51,303 bases of DNA from positions 1 to 51,303 of the forward strand of contig JAAAJB010000233.1 in the NCBI GenBank assembly GCA_016098155.1. The letters run 5' to 3'. Below, one piece after another: positions 1 through 11,177 of this stretch (the stretch's first letter is position 1; each line of letters starts with the position of its first letter). The notes beneath the pieces were generated by a model. It searched no databases. It saw nothing but the letters and a program-made list of their open reading frames with translations, and was not told the DNA's origin. A program made the translations under genes and the position numbers. Origin of the DNA: Actinomortierella ambigua. Lineage: Eukaryota; Mortierellomycota; Mortierellomycetes; Mortierellales; Mortierellaceae.

Positions 1-59
1 ATCATTTGTGTGCGAAGTGGTTCGTTTGTATTCACACGCCCCTTTTCCCACACAATAAA

Positions 60-87
60 AGTCTCGCGGTGAAAGTCTCGTGGTGAA
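60..87. promoter_or_regulatory. 14-bp direct repeat upstream of kinase gene
   Basis: Two adjacent copies of AGTCTCG(C/T)GGTGAA (60-73 and 74-87) lie about 140 bp upstream of the proposed start codon of the kinase-Sel1 gene. They differ at one base. The spacing suits an upstream regulatory element or the leader, but no factor is recognised. An AT-rich CAATAAAAG stretch lies just before the repeat. Confidence 0.3.
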
Positions 88-227
88 CCTTCCAGCTCAT
101 TGATTACTCCCTCCATCTTTCTAATCTCTCATTCGCCTTCATCTCCCATTCACCCTCATCACTCTGTCTGTTCTCTACAAGACTCTCTCCTTCTGCTTTT
201 CTCCTTCCTCTACCATCCACTCTAGAT

Positions 228-3122
228 ATGGTATGTGAACGCCGATATGCCAGGACCTCTCTAGATATCTCTCAGTGACATCGGACCTTCTCTAACACGA
301 AGCCCTATACAAAATCCCAGTCGGCTTTCACTCTCGGCCACAAAATAGGTTCAGGCGGCTTTGGCTCCGTCTATCGTGCCCATCGCGAGGGTCAACCATG
401 TGCCGCCAAAGAGTGCTTCGCCTCCTTCGCCGACCTGTCCAATGCGACTGTCAAGAAGGAGATTGCTATTCTCCAACAGCTCCGCCATCGCTACATCATC
501 CAGTACTTTGAGTCGCTCGAGCACGACGGGCACACTTACATCCTCATGGATCTGGCCGAGAAGGGAAGTCTCTCTAGTGCCATTGATCGCGGTGAGGTGA
601 GAGACTGGCCGACCAAGACTCGCATTGCTCACGAGATTGCACGTGGACTCGAGTATATCCATTGTCGAGACATCCTCCATCGAGATCTCAAGACAGCGAA
701 TGTGCTGTTGACTCGATTCATGGAGGTCAAGCTGTGTGACTTTGGGCTGGCCAAGGTCAAGACCATCAGTGCCTCGTCGTCATCAGCAGCATCGACTGGC
801 GGATTCAAGGGAACACTCCGATGGGCAGCGCCAGAGGCACTCGATGTCCGCCCCAAGTACTCGAAGAAGTCGGATGTGTATGCTCTTGGGATGGTGATGT
901 GGGCCATGGCGGCCAATTGTTCGGAACCGTTTCACGACCAGCAGGACAACATGGTTGTTGTGTCACTAGTCAGGAGTGGCGAGCGCGAGGAGATCCCTGA
1001 AGATACACCAGCCGAGTATCGGTCATGGATCAAGCAATGCTGGCACCAGGATCCGAGTCAGCGACCTAATGCCAAAGATATTGTGATGGAGGATGATGGC
1101 GCGGTGGGGTCGCAACTTGACATGGTTGGTACCTTTCTGTCTTTTGGCTCAGGCTTCAACGACTCGACTGGTGATCGACAAGCTGTCCTGGGACTCAATG
1201 GTGCATTGGATAGGTTGACGATCGTCAACAATCGAACAGAGAGCTCTGATAAGAACAGCGGTGACACCCAGGAAGAGCGGCATCAAGGCGATGGCAACGA
1301 GGTCATCGACTATCTCCGAAAGATAGCCAACCAAGGCAATGCCGACGCCCAACTCGTTCTTGGATGGATGTGCGATCATGGTCTGGATATTGCCGGGAAG
1401 ACAGAGGATGCTCCTCTCTGGTACCGCAAGGCAGCGCAACAGGGCCATTCGACAGCACAGCTCAGGCTCGCTCAGATGTACGAGAACCATGATGGCAGTG
1501 TGGATGCGAGCCATAGCCAAAGTGAGGCAGCCAAATGGTACCGAATGGCAGCCGACCATGGTGAAGAGCAAGCCCAGCTCCGACTAGGAGTGCTCTATTT
1601 CCATGGTCGAGGAGTGGTTCAGAATGATGTAGAGGCAGCCCAATGGTTCCGACGAGCGGCGGAGAACGGTGTGGCGGAGGCACAGTTCAATCTAGGATTG
1701 ATGTACTCTCATGGTCAAGGTGTTGAGAAAAATGATGTCGATGGTGTATCCTGGATGCGACAAGCAGCAGATCAAGACATGGCCGATGCACAATTCGGTC
1801 TTGGATCGATGTACATGGATGGGCGTGGTGTCGAGCAGTCGGATGATATGGCGGCTATGTGGTATCGGCGAGCAGCCGAGGAAGGACATGCGGCAGCACA
1901 ACTACACCTTGGATTAATGCATTGCGAAGGCCGTGGTGTGGATAAGAGTTTTTCGGAGGCAGTCACATGGCTTCGCAGGTCGGCGGAGCAGGACAACTCC
2001 GATGCACAGGTTCAGCTCGGACACATGTGCGGGTACGCTTGCCGTCTCGACCAGAGTCATACCGAGGCATTGGCGTGGTATCGGAGGTCTGCTGCCCTCG
2101 GGAATGCTTCGGCCGAGACAAGTCTTGGTAGTATGTACGAATTTGGCTTGGGAGTCGACAGAGACGATGCCATCGCTGTTTCATGGTACCGTAAGGCGGC
2201 TGACCATGGGGATGCCGAAGGACAGTGTCGTCTTGGGATGCTCTACCAACTTGGGAGGAGTGTCGAGCAGAGCTTTGACGATGCATTAACATGGTATCGA
2301 AGAGCAGCTGACCAAGGGTATTTACTGGCCCAAGTGGAGATCACAAAATTGTATCTGCAAAGTCTAAGGGATCAGCCCGACAATGTGGAGGCTATTGCGT
2401 GGCGCCACAAGGCGATACGCGATGACGATGTTTATGTTCAGTATTCACTAGGTCTAAATCACAGTCTTGGCGGGGTCATCAAGCAGGATCACGTTGAGGC
2501 AGTGGCGTGGCTTCGCAAGGCTGCACTTCATGGATCTAAGGCAGCAGAATTCCAACTTGGTCGTGCGTACGAGGGTGGTCTGGGGGTCGTGCAAAGCGAT
2601 ATCGAAGCAGCTGAATGGTACCTCAAGGCCGCCAGTCGGGGAGACTCGGAAGCACAGCGTTCTATCGGTTGGATGTATGATCTTGGCAAGGGTGTCGAGC
2701 AGAACGACACACTGGCATTTGAGTGGTATGCCAAGAGTGCGGATCAAAAGTACGGTATTGCTATGTTTGATCTCGGATCGATGTACGAGTTGGGTATTGG
2801 AGTGGAGCGCGATGACAAGAAGGCACCCGTCCTGATGAGAGAATATGAGCTGTGGTTTTATTCAGCGCGCCTCCACTTACGATGGCTGACTTCGCCCGAC
2901 TATCGATCACCAGCGACCGACCTGGATGCCATCATCTTGTATCGTGACGGCGCGGCGAATGGATATGCTGCTGCACAGTACAATCTTGGTCGGATGTACG
3001 AGAAGGGTCGTGGGGTTGAGATGGACAAGAACCAGGCGATGGAGTGGTACCGCAAAGCAGCGGAAAAGGGACACGATGTTTCGCGTGAACGGTTGACCTT
3101 TCTCGAGTCTGTTATCACGTAG
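228..3122 (+). CDS. protein kinase with C-terminal Sel1-repeat array
   Basis: Predicted Ser/Thr (TKL-like) kinase joined to a Sel1 solenoid, probably a cytosolic signalling adaptor. Proposed structure: exon 1 is the ATG alone (228-230), intron 231-320 (GTATGT donor, CTAAC branch site at 292-296, CAG acceptor), exon 2 is 321-3122, giving 934 aa. The exon 2 frame has a stop at 276, so an upstream start is needed. The kinase domain covers about residues 5-258: glycine loop GSGGFG (from residue 11), AAK lysine (about 31), HRDLK (Asp about 123), DFG (about 141), then APE. All catalytic residues are present. From about residue 328 to the end there are about 15 Sel1-like units of about 36 residues (AQxxLGxMYxxGxGV ... 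WYRKAA); the unit near residue 860 is degenerate. Kinase-Sel1 fusions are common in early-diverging fungi. Substrate unknown. If the ATG exon is wrong, an ATG at 546 would lose the N-lobe. Confidence 0.85.
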
Positions 3123-4051
3123 TATACACTCACACTAGAATTGTAGCCGATCTATAATACAGATAAGAAGCATATTATCATGTGAAGGCGCCTTATATGG
3201 CCGATAATGGCACATGCGACTGTTACAACTTTACATAGGTGAATATGCTGTCGTTAGAGTTTGTTCTTCATCATTGCCAGGTAGGCTTGAGTGCCCGATG
3301 TCTAGAAGGGGGGGGGGTAATAAAACCACCTCTCGGGGTCCGCTGCCCCTTTCAGTCGAGTCCTACCTTCATACTGGAGGATTGTGGTCACAAGCCCGCC
3401 GACTAGGAGCAGCCTTTACCGGGGTGTTTGGGCATGATTTGAAGGGCCGGAGAAATCACAGATAGCGCCTTTTTAGATTCTGTCTCCGTAGTCTTTCTTG
3501 TGGGGAGCACGATTTCGGAAGCTGGAAAGTGTGTGGGGTGCCATGACCAACTTCCCCCGTTGGTGCATCCTGGGAGGGATCGACTTGATTGCTCGATACT
3601 TGCTCATGGTTCCTTAGTCATCGTACGTGTTTTTATTGCTCTCGTTTCCTTTTTCACTTGCTCATCGTCGCTCGATTGATCACGAAGCGAACACGAACGC
3701 GGCGGACAGCGTTGGTGTGTGTTCACTCAGGGATGTAGCGAGCGAGTGGTGCAAGCTTAGAATTTAGAATTGTTGCTACAGGGTGATCATCCAAAGGTGT
3801 TGATCGACCGAGGCGTGCCTCACATACTGGCGGCAACTCTTCCGACTTGACCGGGTTCGCCTTCCAAGCTTCTTGGATGCCTCTTATGCTATCCTTGATG
3901 AAAGGTTGCTCGGTTACTCTGTGCCAACTGTAAACGTGGAGTTGACTTCTAAATGTTATGTCTTCCTTTCTGAGAACAATCCGGTTGGCCGATATTAATC
4001 TGAATGAACATAAGCAAATTTTCGCTACAGGCCTTTTTATTATTCCTACTT
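3123..4051. other. intergenic region between convergent genes
   Basis: The spacer holds the 3' ends of the kinase-Sel1 gene (+) and the WD40 scaffold gene (-). It contains a G-run at about 3307-3316. I see no conserved coding frame, tRNA or repeat. The short open frames here are not supported. Confidence 0.6.
4036..4041 (-). terminator. poly(A) signal of the WD40 scaffold gene
   Basis: Reading the minus strand, AATAAA lies about 11 nt after the TGA stop at 4054-4052, which suggests a very short 3' UTR. It is a hexamer match only. Confidence 0.4.
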
Positions 4052-7000
4052 TCAAGGCTGGCTTGCATCTTTCACGTATGCCTTTGAGCGGCTATCATCA
4101 GCCTGCATGAGCCACAACTGCCCTTGGATACATCCCACCATTTGGAGCAACCGATCTTTGGTGCCCTCCAGCGTCGTTCGATCCAAGGGAGGTTGCAAAA
4201 GAGACTGTCTCTCCAGTCCAGAAGAGGATGGCTGATGAAGAAGCGGAGGCGGGGAATGAGCGGGGGAGGAATCCAAAAGAAGCATCTGCAATTGGTCCAT
4301 GAGGCTTGCAATGGCCTCCGCTCTGTTCGAGGGGCTACCATCATGGTGGTGGTGGTGGTGACGATGCGTGTCATCCCCGTCAATACGGTTACAGCTATCC
4401 TCCTCTTCGTCCACGTCCATCGCATGGTGGTCTCTGGACGGCAAAGATCCCATAGAATCTAGCGCCTGCTGAAGACGATGGCTATCACGCCCATCCTTCA
4501 TCATGCTCATTCCTGCACCACCTATGGTCAGATGCACAGGGGACGTCAACCCGCCAGCCACGGGGCTCTTGACAAACGCCGGTGACGCCAAAACATGGCC
4601 TGCGTGATGGTGGCCAGTATGCGCGCTCGCGCTGCCACTCATCCCTTCCACCCGCGGCTGGTCCACCTCTTCAACGTCAAGCGCCTGGAAGGATCCACTG
4701 GTCGACATGGTGCATGACGGCGAACGCTGAGCAGGCTCGGCTCCTACAAACGGCGGCGGATGCACGCCGCGCTCTACTGGCTCTTGTAGTTTCGCCCGCT
4801 TGATCGATCCTCCAGTTCGGCTCTGCGATGACGAGTCCACTCGATCCTCCAACAACACGGCTGTCGCTTGAGCAGGAGGGTCGAGGGTCATCAGCCCAGT
4901 GGCCATGCCGCCTACCGCCCTGGCCGACGTCGTCGGCGACTCGATGCGCTCTTCGCTGCCCTGCGAACGATCCATCTCCGCATCAACGGCGGATCCTGTT
5001 GGTTGGAACACTTCTGAGAGCCTTGGACGGTTCGCAGACAAGAACCGAAAGGTAAGACTTTGTCGTCCAGGCTTCGCAGACGTATTTGTTGTGGTAGTAG
5101 CTCCTGCGCCTAACTGTGAATGTTGGCGCTGGTAGTGCATCTGGGTCGCCGCCGCTCCATCCCGGTTGACCGACATGTCCTCGCCATCGGCAAACCTAGG
5201 TGTTTCGCATCCATCATGTTCCGATTCCGCTGTCACAGAGGCTTCAGATGCCGCCTGGCGCTGCGCATTTAGGGCGTGCGAGAGCTCTGAATCGTCCAAA
5301 TCGCTAGTCGTCGTAGCCGTGTCACTGAGTCGATCCTCCATCTCGTCACTTTCGCCTTCTTGGCTCTGAAGAAGTGATGGTGGCTGTTGTGATGCTGTTG
5401 TGGCACTGCCCTGCTCAATGTCCTGATCCTTACAATCCTGTGAATCATTACTGAATGCATTTGTAAGAGTGTTGTTGATGCTATTGTTGGCTGCAAGGAA
5501 ACTGATACGGCCCGATATGACCGAGGTTGTGCGCTGACGTCTTCTTGTCGGGGGTACTGACCCAGTAGTGGTGGACGCCGTGCTCTTGGTAGGGGTCACA
5601 GCCTTTGGGGCAGGTAGTGGTGCACGTCCCCAAGCAGGGCGACTGGCAAGAGACGACGATGGGGTGGATGAGGCTTGAGACGCTTGAGTAGGGGTCGATG
5701 GCCGCAGTGGGGTCTTGGTTGTCGATGATGACGACGAAGATGGTAATGGGGCCAGATTCACAGGGAGTGACTGTGAAGAAGACATGGACATGGTCGTGAA
5801 AGACGAAGGAAGGCTGCTGGCGGTGATCGAGTTGGCACGAGACCGGCCTCCTGTTGGCGTACTCGATTCGCTGTTGGTGCTCACCAATGTCCGCGACAGC
5901 CGCTTGTGAATCATCAGCGATTCGGGGCTGGCAACAGATACTTGGAACGCCGACTCATTCACCTCAGTCGCATTAGATTTGGAGGATGACGAAGACGCCC
6001 TTGGCTGTGAGGGTTTATAGCCACTCTTGACACGCTGGTGGTGTGGAGTGCCAGGACGAGCCGCCGACAGCTTCCGCTGCTGCTGACGCTCCGGATACAC
6101 AGTTCCATCTGAAGAGGACACCTCTTCGGCCGAGACCGAGTCGTTGGCGTCATCACTTAAAATGGATGCCTCCGAGTTGCGTCGAGAAGCACTTGAGAGG
6201 TCGCTTGCTGACAGGCCATCCTTGTACATGTATGGATTCAGTTGACGGTCCATGCTAGGCGAATGCCGAAGTGCCTTTCCAGCAGATGGCGAAGGTGATA
6301 GTGTTCGAGGCGGTGGTAGTGGAGGAGGCAACACATTCTGATTGGTGCTCGGTCGGCGTGGTGTAGATCGTGCGGCGGCAGCCGACTGTGATAAGGATCG
6401 CCAGCGATGATTCTTTCTCCGTTGTTGATATTGTGTCTCTGCTTCGTCCAACACTGTACCTTCACAGTCGTCGTCATCCTGTTGCGACATCCGCCGAGCC
6501 TGCTCGTGGGATACCGCCAACGTCTGCTTTTCTTGGGCCATCTGTTGCCTCGACTCAATCTTCTTGACGAGTGCGCTTGAGAGCCGCCAGACAAGAGTAC
6601 ACCCGTCCCCACTGGTCGAGTAAATATGCTTGAAATTTGAGCTCAGCTTGACGCCTGTGATCAGCTCCGAGTGGCAGACCATGCGGGCCAAACACAGTTT
6701 TTGCATCAAGTCATACACACGGATAGACTTGTCACTTCCACTCGCAATAGCAATGGTGCCAGACGGATCAAGATCAAGATGGGTCATGCTGCAGTTGTCA
6801 ACCACGCCCAAGGACGACGACGGTGGTAGAGTTGCCAAGCCAGCCATGCCACTGCCCGCCCCAGTAGTGCTTCCGGACCCGCTACCCTGGCTGAGCGAGC
6901 TCGTAGAACCAGTGCTACTGGACGTCGGAAGCGACCCGTCGATACACGGCACATCTGCTTTGATGGATTTGGTCGCCTTGCCTGACTTGAGGTTGTACAC

Positions 7001-10000
7001 ATAGATTCGCCTGTCGCCAGAAATGGCAGTCAAGGATCCATTCCATGGAACAACAGCCATATCATGAACAGTTGCTCGACCTGGAGAGTGGTGATATGGA
7101 ACATATTTGGGCATTGCCTCCGTCTAGGGTAGATGATGGAGTGCCACGTTTGAGTTAGAAAAAATTTGCTCCGCATTCACACAGTTCTGTTCATGGGCAT
7201 GCCCAACACAAGCCATTCAGAATCATACCTGTTGTAGAGAACGAAAGACAATACTCTTGTCTGCCCCTCCGCTGACTAGCGTAGACCCATCTGGGGAAAG
7301 GCGGAGACATGTAATTGAGGAAGAATGATCATCAAGTGTTTGCACAAGGCGGAACCCATCGCTGATATCGAAAACGTGCAGCAGTCGGTCTCGTCCTGCT
7401 GTTGCGACATAAAATGGTGTGGTAGAAGAGCCAACCTCCGATCCCTCATAAGAACCTTCTCCAGGACCGTTCATAGGATCCGATGGTGCTATAGCTGCTG
7501 TCAGAAGCTGGTGGGTTGTATTGGTAAAATCGATAGCCAGAATGTCGTTCTCATGGGCCTCTTGGTAGGTGATCTCAGTCATAGTGCGCAGGTCGTGCAC
7601 ACGCAAGTTTCCCCCACGATCGCCCGTTGCGAGGAGGTTGCCAGCAGGGCTGATCTTGGCCACACGAATACCACTCTCCAGGGGAGCGCTAGCTCCAGCT
7701 GGATCCATCGCTATGAAATAGAGAGGCGCTATCTGGTAAGACTCGGGTGAAATAAAGAGTGCAATCCTATGCTCATGTGTGAAGTGTAATATTACCTTGA
7801 ACTTCTGGCGGCGCTAGCCACTGAAGAAACTGCGAGTCCGGGTACAGTACGTGGAGCAACGACAGCTCTTCCTGACCATCGCGTTCTCCAGTTTCAACAC
7901 TCGGAGAGCATGTGCCCCAGAAACGTACAGTTCCATCCGCGGAGAAGGTCATAAATTCACTTTTCAATGAATAGTTTTCCGCGGTGGGCTCTTCCTTTGG
8001 GGTAGGAACCGTCTAAATAAAATTCGCATAGAGTATGGGGTCAGAAACCTGGCTATGGGCCATGAACTCAATCCAGTCGAACGCGTATAGAATTAACAGG
8101 AAATGGATAATGAATCATACCTCGATACCCCAAACACAGTCCGAATGGTTGAGATGTGTTCTAAGAAGGCTCGCATGAAAGTCTTCGCCTATGGTCCAAG
8201 TGCGAATCGAGCGATCGCCATAGACCGAAAAGAGCCGCTGAGTCTCGGCATCAAACAAGGTTGCTGCTGCATCGCTGTACATGTGGGCACTGTCACCTTC
8301 CGAGCCATCAATCTCCATCATAGGCGAGTATCCCAAAGGAGATGGCAACGGAAGAGTAGTGTGATACTTGAGGGTAGCTGGTTCGAAGAGTCTACACGAA
8401 TGAGGTATGAAATAAAGGAAGTGAGTATGCACATCCTTGATGCTCGAGATAAAATACAAGTGATTATTTCCCAAACACACCCCGCTGTTACCTGATAATG
8501 CCGTCCGCGCATGCACAGACAATACAATTACCATCCATGCTGATCGAATAGCCAGCACGGACTTGTAAATCCACAAACCTATCCATGGTTCGGTCCTTGT
8601 TGAGCATGCAAAGCACACCGCTGGCTGTGATCAAGTACGTATGTTCGCCGTCAGGACTCGACACAGCGTCGACAAAGTTGGCATCCCGCATCTCGCCCAG
8701 CACGGCCGATCGACCATCCAGCAGTCGAATATCGGCGATCCCTGCTCGCGCATGGGCTTTGGACTGGCCCAGATACCAAAACTTGACATGGCGCAGACCG
8801 ACGGTGATGAATGACAATGTCGTCGCGCCTGCCTGTGTCACAGAGCCATCTGCATTATGGTGGATCAGGGCGTTGACCTTGGAGGTGACCTTGTTCGTCG
8901 CGAGCTTGAGTCGGCTCCGCCAGTTCCACACATGCACAAACCCGTCGTGCTGGAACCCCAACGAGACCAGGATCTTGCCGTTGGCCGAGAACTGCAACGC
9001 CTGCACCCCAAACTGGTGCCCGATGAGCTCGACCACAGGTACCCGTTGAATGACATCCCAGACAAGGATCCTTGGCTGATGGCCCGTCTCGCCCACAGCC
9101 AAGTATTGGCCGTCAGGAGAGAAGGCCAGGCAGGAGATGGGTTTCGGTTTGAGGGATGCAGGGACCTTGGAGCTGCTTTCGCTGTCCGTCTTTCGATTGG
9201 ATGAGGGGCTTGTCGAGGAGAGGAGGCCCCCTCCTCCTCCTCCGCCAGGGGGTGGAAGTAGATCGGATGATGCATGCTGCACTCCTCCACCGCCGCCTCC
9301 TAGGCCTGCAAATCCGCCGCCTCCGCTCATTGGCATCAGTCCAGCGAGGGGATTGACAAACGGGCTGGCCATTGGATGGTTCATCCAAGGCTGCCAATAC
9401 TGCGAAGAGGCTGATCCTGCTGATGCTGATGGGGTCTGCAACACGGAGCCAGGCGGTCGCGCGTCTTCGTCTGACGACGAAGGTTGGTATGTCCAACTCG
9501 CAGTGAGCGACGAGCATGCGAGCGAGCCCACTTGCGTACCACGATGGTAGTCGTAGAGGACCACAACACAGCCTGCTGCGTAAGCGACAAGGCCCATTCG
9601 CTTATTCATCGACAGGGCTGAAGGGCGCGTGGTTGTCAATCCCAAGACGCGTTCCAATTGAATCTGTAATACCCCCCTTTCCCCCACCCCCCAAACACGA
9701 CAAGAGGTGTGAAGAAAGACTATACGTTAGCAAAGAGAGAGAGAGAAAAAGAGCGAGCGAGAGACAGAAAAAAAAGAGGGGGAGTCGGAAAACACAGTAA
9801 TCCCACAATTCCCTAAAAGTACATATTCTGCAAGGACCTCAAAGTGTTTCGAAAACACGTTTATCTATCACCCTTGTTCTCCGTACATGGTAGTTGGTCA
9901 CCTCCTTGCGCTTGTTGCGCCTTAGTTCGGAACGCTGGTTTGCCAAAGTGGCGGGAGTTGTGGTGGCAGAACGTGCTCCGGTCATGTGGGCAGGCTCAGA

Positions 10001-10450
10001 CCCTCCCAACCCTCCTCCAGACGCAGAGGTGCCTACGGGGGCAGATCGGTTCGCTGTGGAGAGTGTGGTGTTGGCCGTGAATGGCATAGGTGTGGTGGAT
10101 ATGGCCGATCCAACGGTCACGTCAGAGGGAGTTACTGTTGACGTCGAGGAGGAAGATGACGAAGTGACAGTCGAGCGACGGCCCGCCGACGCGCTTGTGC
10201 TTGGACCTAGTGTAGTCCGACCACTGCCGCTATGAATGTGGTTCGTCGTGGACGCCAAAGTAGCCACAAAGGATGGCGTGCTGGTGGTGGTGGTGGCGGA
10301 AAGAGACGAGGCACCTGAGCGAGGCAGGACATCGCTTCCACTTCGCACCCGCTGCTGTCCAGCAGCAACAGGGGTTGTCAGCAGGTTGGGGTTGTAGAAG
10401 GACGAGCTGGAGGAGGTCTGGATTGGTCCCGTGGAAGGTTTCCGGGACAT
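4052..10450 (-). CDS. MAPKBP1/WDR62-family WD40 scaffold protein
   Basis: Large WD40 protein whose layout matches animal MAPKBP1/WDR62 (JNK-pathway and spindle-pole scaffolds). Matching landmarks are ERVLGL, GLVAYAAGCVVVLYD, the KVTSKVNAL/HVKFWYLG region, HSDCVWGIE, FMTFSADGTVRFWG, ATGDRGGNLRVHDL, DDHSSSITCLRLSPDG and HSELITGVKLS. Exons: 10450-about 9902, 9663-8492, 8391-8121, 8012-7796, 7710-7229, 7123-4052. Introns 2-5 are 85-108 nt with clear GTAACA, GTATGA or GTAATA donors and AG acceptors, and the phases agree. The first donor is uncertain (GTGACC, GTACGG or GTGATA, all phase 0). Total about 1920 aa. Residues 1 to about 180 are a Ser/Thr-rich leader; two WD40 propellers follow to about residue 1070. 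The remaining 800-odd residues are Ser/Pro/Gln-rich with a His tract near 4346-4366 and a short helical Leu-rich segment at the C terminus, where animal homologues dimerise. Cellular role in a fungus without centrioles is unknown. Confidence 0.85.
9671..9693 (-). other. G-run cluster before a 3' splice site
   Basis: On the minus strand, three runs of five or six G separated by one to three bases sit within 10 nt of the proposed acceptor (TTACAG, ending 9664) of intron 1 of the WD40 scaffold gene. The pyrimidine tract and GCTAAC-like branch site lie further upstream, near 9735-9770. Confidence 0.5.
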
Positions 10451-11177
10451 TGTTGTTCATACAACTTTGATGAGGTAGTCCGAGCGTTATTTTTTTTATG
10501 TGTGTGTGTACGAGTCAGCTGCTCTTCAAGAACACCAAGGAAGGAAGGGGGGAGGCGGTGTGTGTGTGTGTGTATGGTATGTGTGAATGTGTGATGATCA
10601 GGTCGGCTGAGAAGGCGAATGAGAATGGAGGATGAAATGCTCCATTCCCCCTAGACCAGAATTGTTGAGAGAAGAAAAAGGGAGCGCAAAAAGACGAGGG
10701 GTGGGGTGGGGACAAAGGAAGGACGCTGAAAGAAAGAGGAGAGAAAGGGAGAGACCATGAACGGGATCTTCGTCTCTTTCCTTCTTTCCACAACTCAAAA
10801 TTATCGGTGTGCTCTTCGTTTGTGTACCTTTCTCTTCCAAGAACGGAGAATAATATGTCTGCATTCTGGCGAGATCCCTCACTCTCTCCTCACTTTCTTT
10901 GTCTTTTGAACGGGTATGCTCTCTCTCTCTCTCTCTCTCTCGCTCTCTCCCTCTCTTTTTTTTTCCAAGGATAGCACACATGCCATGGTCTTTAGTGTGA
11001 CATGCATGTGAGCAAAACAACAAAATATAAAAAGTCAGTCAAGAGGCATGGCATGGCATTCAGGTGGGGATGCTGCAGGATCGAAGAATGCGTGACAAGA
11101 CTGAATCCAGGGGAGAGACAGAAAAAAAACAGCCAAGGGAGAGAGACAGAGGGAGAAAGTAGGGGTAACACCCTTTA
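10451..11177. other. spacer with purine/pyrimidine repeats
   Basis: The upstream region of the WD40 scaffold gene (-) adjoins the 3' end of the F-box gene (-). It holds a TG tract (about 10556-10572), GA-rich stretches and a CT microsatellite. Open frames here are low-complexity and not supported as genes. Confidence 0.6.
10919..10942. repeat. (CT)n microsatellite
   Basis: An uninterrupted CT dinucleotide run of about 11 units, continuing into a CT/CCT-rich stretch to about 10960. Confidence 0.85.
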
